From: Crocinitomicaceae bacterium
Lineage (GTDB): Bacteria; Bacteroidota; Bacteroidia; Flavobacteriales_D; Crocinitomicaceae
DNA: 64,000 nucleotides
Assembly: GCA_021740745.1 (NCBI GenBank)
Contig: JAIOZF010000002.1
Span: forward strand, 1 to 64,000
Reading direction: 5' to 3'
Under the pieces are notes generated by a model. It saw only the letters and a program-made list of their open reading frames with translations, had not been told where the DNA came from and ran no database searches. A program made the position numbers and the translations under genes. Shown here one piece after another: positions 62,574 through 64,000 of the stretch (positions within the stretch are counted from its first letter, which is position 1; the number at the start of each line of letters is the position of its first letter).

Positions 62574-63881
62574 TTAGTTAGCTACCCAAAGGGATGGATT
62601 AAGACAATTAACTACCGTTCCAACTACTTGGTGAATTTCAAAATGCGCCAATGAAACAGAACTATTTTCTTTGTTCAATAAGGAACCAATAGCTTGCTTT
62701 GTACTCACTTTTGAACCAGCTGAAACGTACGTGTCTTGTAAATTGCTGTAAACTGTGCGATAGTTTCCGTGTTTAATGATGACCACTTTTCCGGCTCCTG
62801 GAATGTTCAATACACTGGTTACTTCGCCTTCAAAAACAGCTCGTACTTGCGCATTTTTTGGAGCACTGATATCGATACCATTATTGTTGGTAACAACATT
62901 TGGCAAGGTCGGGTGATTGTTTCTTCCAAATCCTTCGGTAATCGTTCCCTTCTCAACAGGCCAAGGCAATTTGCCCTTATTTCCTTCAAAACTTTTATTT
63001 AAAGCGGCGCTTTCTTTTGTCTCTGTGAAAGTCGTTGTTTCTTTCTTTTCAGCTGTGGTAGTTGTTGCAGGAGCTGTTCCACCTGCTGTCGTTGCTGCGG
63101 TTGTGCTTTTCTTTCGAGCAGCTTCTTCTGCTTTTTTGCGTTTTGCTTCAGCTGCGGCAATTTCTTTTTGGATGGCAGCACTAATTTTCTGGTTCAATTC
63201 GACTTTTTTGCGTTCGTCCTCTTTTAACTGAGCGTATAATTTGCCTTCTTCCGACTTGAATTTTTTATAAACAACTTCTTGCTTTACTTTGTCTTTAGCA
63301 ATTTGATCTCGCTCAATTTTCTTTTCATCCAAAATCTGAACTTTGTATTCTTTCTCTTTTTGAATGGTTTGAATTTCATTTTTAATCAAACCTTGATGCT
63401 GAAGAATGATTAGAAATTGTTTGTGTTGCATTTCTGAAACACGTTTCAGATAATTGTTGCGTTTGATTGCTTCAAAATAACTCCCAGAAGAAAAAATATA
63501 CATTAATTGACCGTACTTGTTTCGGTGCTTGTAGGCGTATATTAGTAACTTTTTATATTGCTTTTTTAATCGCCCAAGTTTGTCAGTTAATTTAACAATC
63601 TCTTTATCCTTTTCACTGATTTTCGATTCTGCACCGCGAATTTGGTTGTCAAAATTGCGCACTAAGTCTTCACGGAATTGAATTTGTTTGTCAATAATTT
63701 TCAATTCATTCAATGACGCTTCTGTATTCGTCTTAACCTTATCCAGCAGACTTTTCGTGTTCGAAATTTTCTTCGCTAAACGATCTTGCTCAGTCTTTAG
63801 TTTTTCACTTGATTGCGCACCTGCATGGTTGCTAACAACAAGTAGAACAAATAGAAATAAAAGTTTACTTACATTCTTCAT
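62574..63881 (-). CDS. Murein hydrolase activator, EnvC-like (degenerate M23 domain)
   Basis: A 435-residue periplasmic protein. After the signal peptide (LLFLFVLLVVSNHAGAQ) comes a long coiled coil (about 25-245), an Ala/Thr/Lys-rich linker, and a C-terminal M23/LytM domain (about 305-432; GEVTSVLNIPGAGKVVIIKH). In active M23 enzymes a His precedes the G-[IL]-D strand; here the sequence is NNNGIDISAPKN, so a metal ligand is missing. This is the pattern of EnvC and related activators, which switch on amidases during division. The role as activator rather than hydrolase is inferred from that. Confidence 0.88.
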   Translation of the reverse strand: MKNVSKLLFLFVLLVVSNHAGAQSSEKLKTEQDRLAKKISNTKSLLDKVKTNTEASLNELKIIDKQIQFREDLVRNFDNQIRGAESKISEKDKEIVKLTDKLGRLKKQYKKLLIYAYKHRNKYGQLMYIFSSGSYFEAIKRNNYLKRVSEMQHKQFLIILQHQGLIKNEIQTIQKEKEYKVQILDEKKIERDQIAKDKVKQEVVYKKFKSEEGKLYAQLKEDERKKVELNQKISAAIQKEIAAAEAKRKKAEEAARKKSTTAATTAGGTAPATTTTAEKKETTTFTETKESAALNKSFEGNKGKLPWPVEKGTITEGFGRNNHPTLPNVVTNNNGIDISAPKNAQVRAVFEGEVTSVLNIPGAGKVVIIKHGNYRTVYSNLQDTYVSAGSKVSTKQAIGSLLNKENSSVSLAHFEIHQVVGTVVNCLNPSLWVAN

Positions 63882-64000
63882 AATTCTCAGGTATTATAAG
63901 TATCAACTCTCTACGCTCATTCACTTCCGTTTTTTCATAATCCATGAAAATCCGCATATTGTTTCGCGGAGATATAATTTGGATAAAAACTTCTTTTGGC
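63865..64000 (-). CDS. DUF4292-like protein, C-terminus (partial)
   Basis: An open minus-strand frame enters from the right edge and ends at TAA 63867-63865, overlapping the EnvC-like start by 17 bp. It reads PKEVFIQIISPRNNMRIF, then MDYEKTEVNERRELILIIP and ENYEECK. The pattern of a final strand with an I-P-x-x-Y ending resembles DUF4292 lipoproteins, which commonly precede EnvC-like genes in Bacteroidota. Only 44 residues are visible, so the family call is tentative. Confidence 0.6.
   Translation of the reverse strand, partial: PKEVFIQIISPRNNMRIFMDYEKTEVNERRELILIIPENYEECK

Noticed and set aside
62917..63231. Plus-strand 104-codon Ala/Val-rich frame
   Set aside because: It is the antisense of the Ala/Lys/Thr-rich linker of the EnvC-like gene.

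Overview
The window is low-GC DNA from a Bacteroidota bacterium, most likely Flavobacteriales and perhaps the Crocinitomicaceae/Fluviicola lineage. Supporting signs are type IX secretion (T9SS) C-terminal sorting domains, a PorP/SprF protein, SprB and PKD repeats, a DUF5686 protein, Bacteroidota-type TAnnTTTG -7 boxes and a sugar amidotransferase with HisH/HisF partners. The lineage below phylum is inference from gene content. I saw no rRNA, tRNA or CRISPR array.

Layout. 1-1286: a truncated outer-membrane receptor-like gene and a lipoprotein. 1370-8058: a repeat-rich zone in which the sugar-amidotransferase trio (WbpG-like, HisF-like, HisH-like) has been pulled apart by three kinds of inverted-repeat element. 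One carries a four-helix-bundle (S23/IVP) gene, one carries a DUF559 nuclease gene, and one is a cargo-free 243-bp unit present three times. A RhuM gene abuts a glycosyltransferase remnant here. 8049-28783: a minus-strand O-antigen/exopolysaccharide locus. It holds glycosyltransferases, two deacetylase-like proteins, a formyltransferase, an AsnB-type amidotransferase, a GNAT protein, a PhyH-like dioxygenase, RffA/WecE aminotransferase, a NeuD/PglD-like acyltransferase, WbqC and the ABC exporter Wzt/Wzm. From 28783 to 12157 the genes overlap or nearly touch, behind one good -7 box. 28958-44685: secreted and surface proteins (a PKD/LamG T9SS cargo, a subtilase with SprB repeats, a small SprB protein, DUF5686 and a large outer-membrane protein), with a LuxR-type response regulator and a radical SAM/SPASM enzyme. 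45097-53165: a histidine kinase/response-regulator pair, then an FkbM methyltransferase, a Wzx-like flippase, PorP/SprF, a Wzz-like protein and an O-antigen ligase-like protein. 53212-54270: a winged-helix/ComF-like phosphoribosyltransferase gene bracketed by two identical 27-nt palindromes. 54361-64000: a sodium/solute symporter, a large delta-60-repeat T9SS protein flanked by gene remnants, a putative regulator, a secreted EEP-family hydrolase, an EnvC-like murein hydrolase activator and the end of a DUF4292-like gene.

The most unusual content is the repeat biology. Arrays built from TAGAGC/TAGAAGT/TAGAAAT units occur at about ten sites. At eight gene ends the TAG stop codon is itself the first unit of the array, always in the sense orientation. 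One pair of arrays faces inward around the four-helix-bundle gene, and other paired arrays lack a gene. This looks like a family of small-gene-associated and gene-less repeats, comparable in logic to RAYT/REPIN systems, with a parallel DUF559-associated family beside it. A palindromic repeat has also entered hisH in frame next to its catalytic cysteine.
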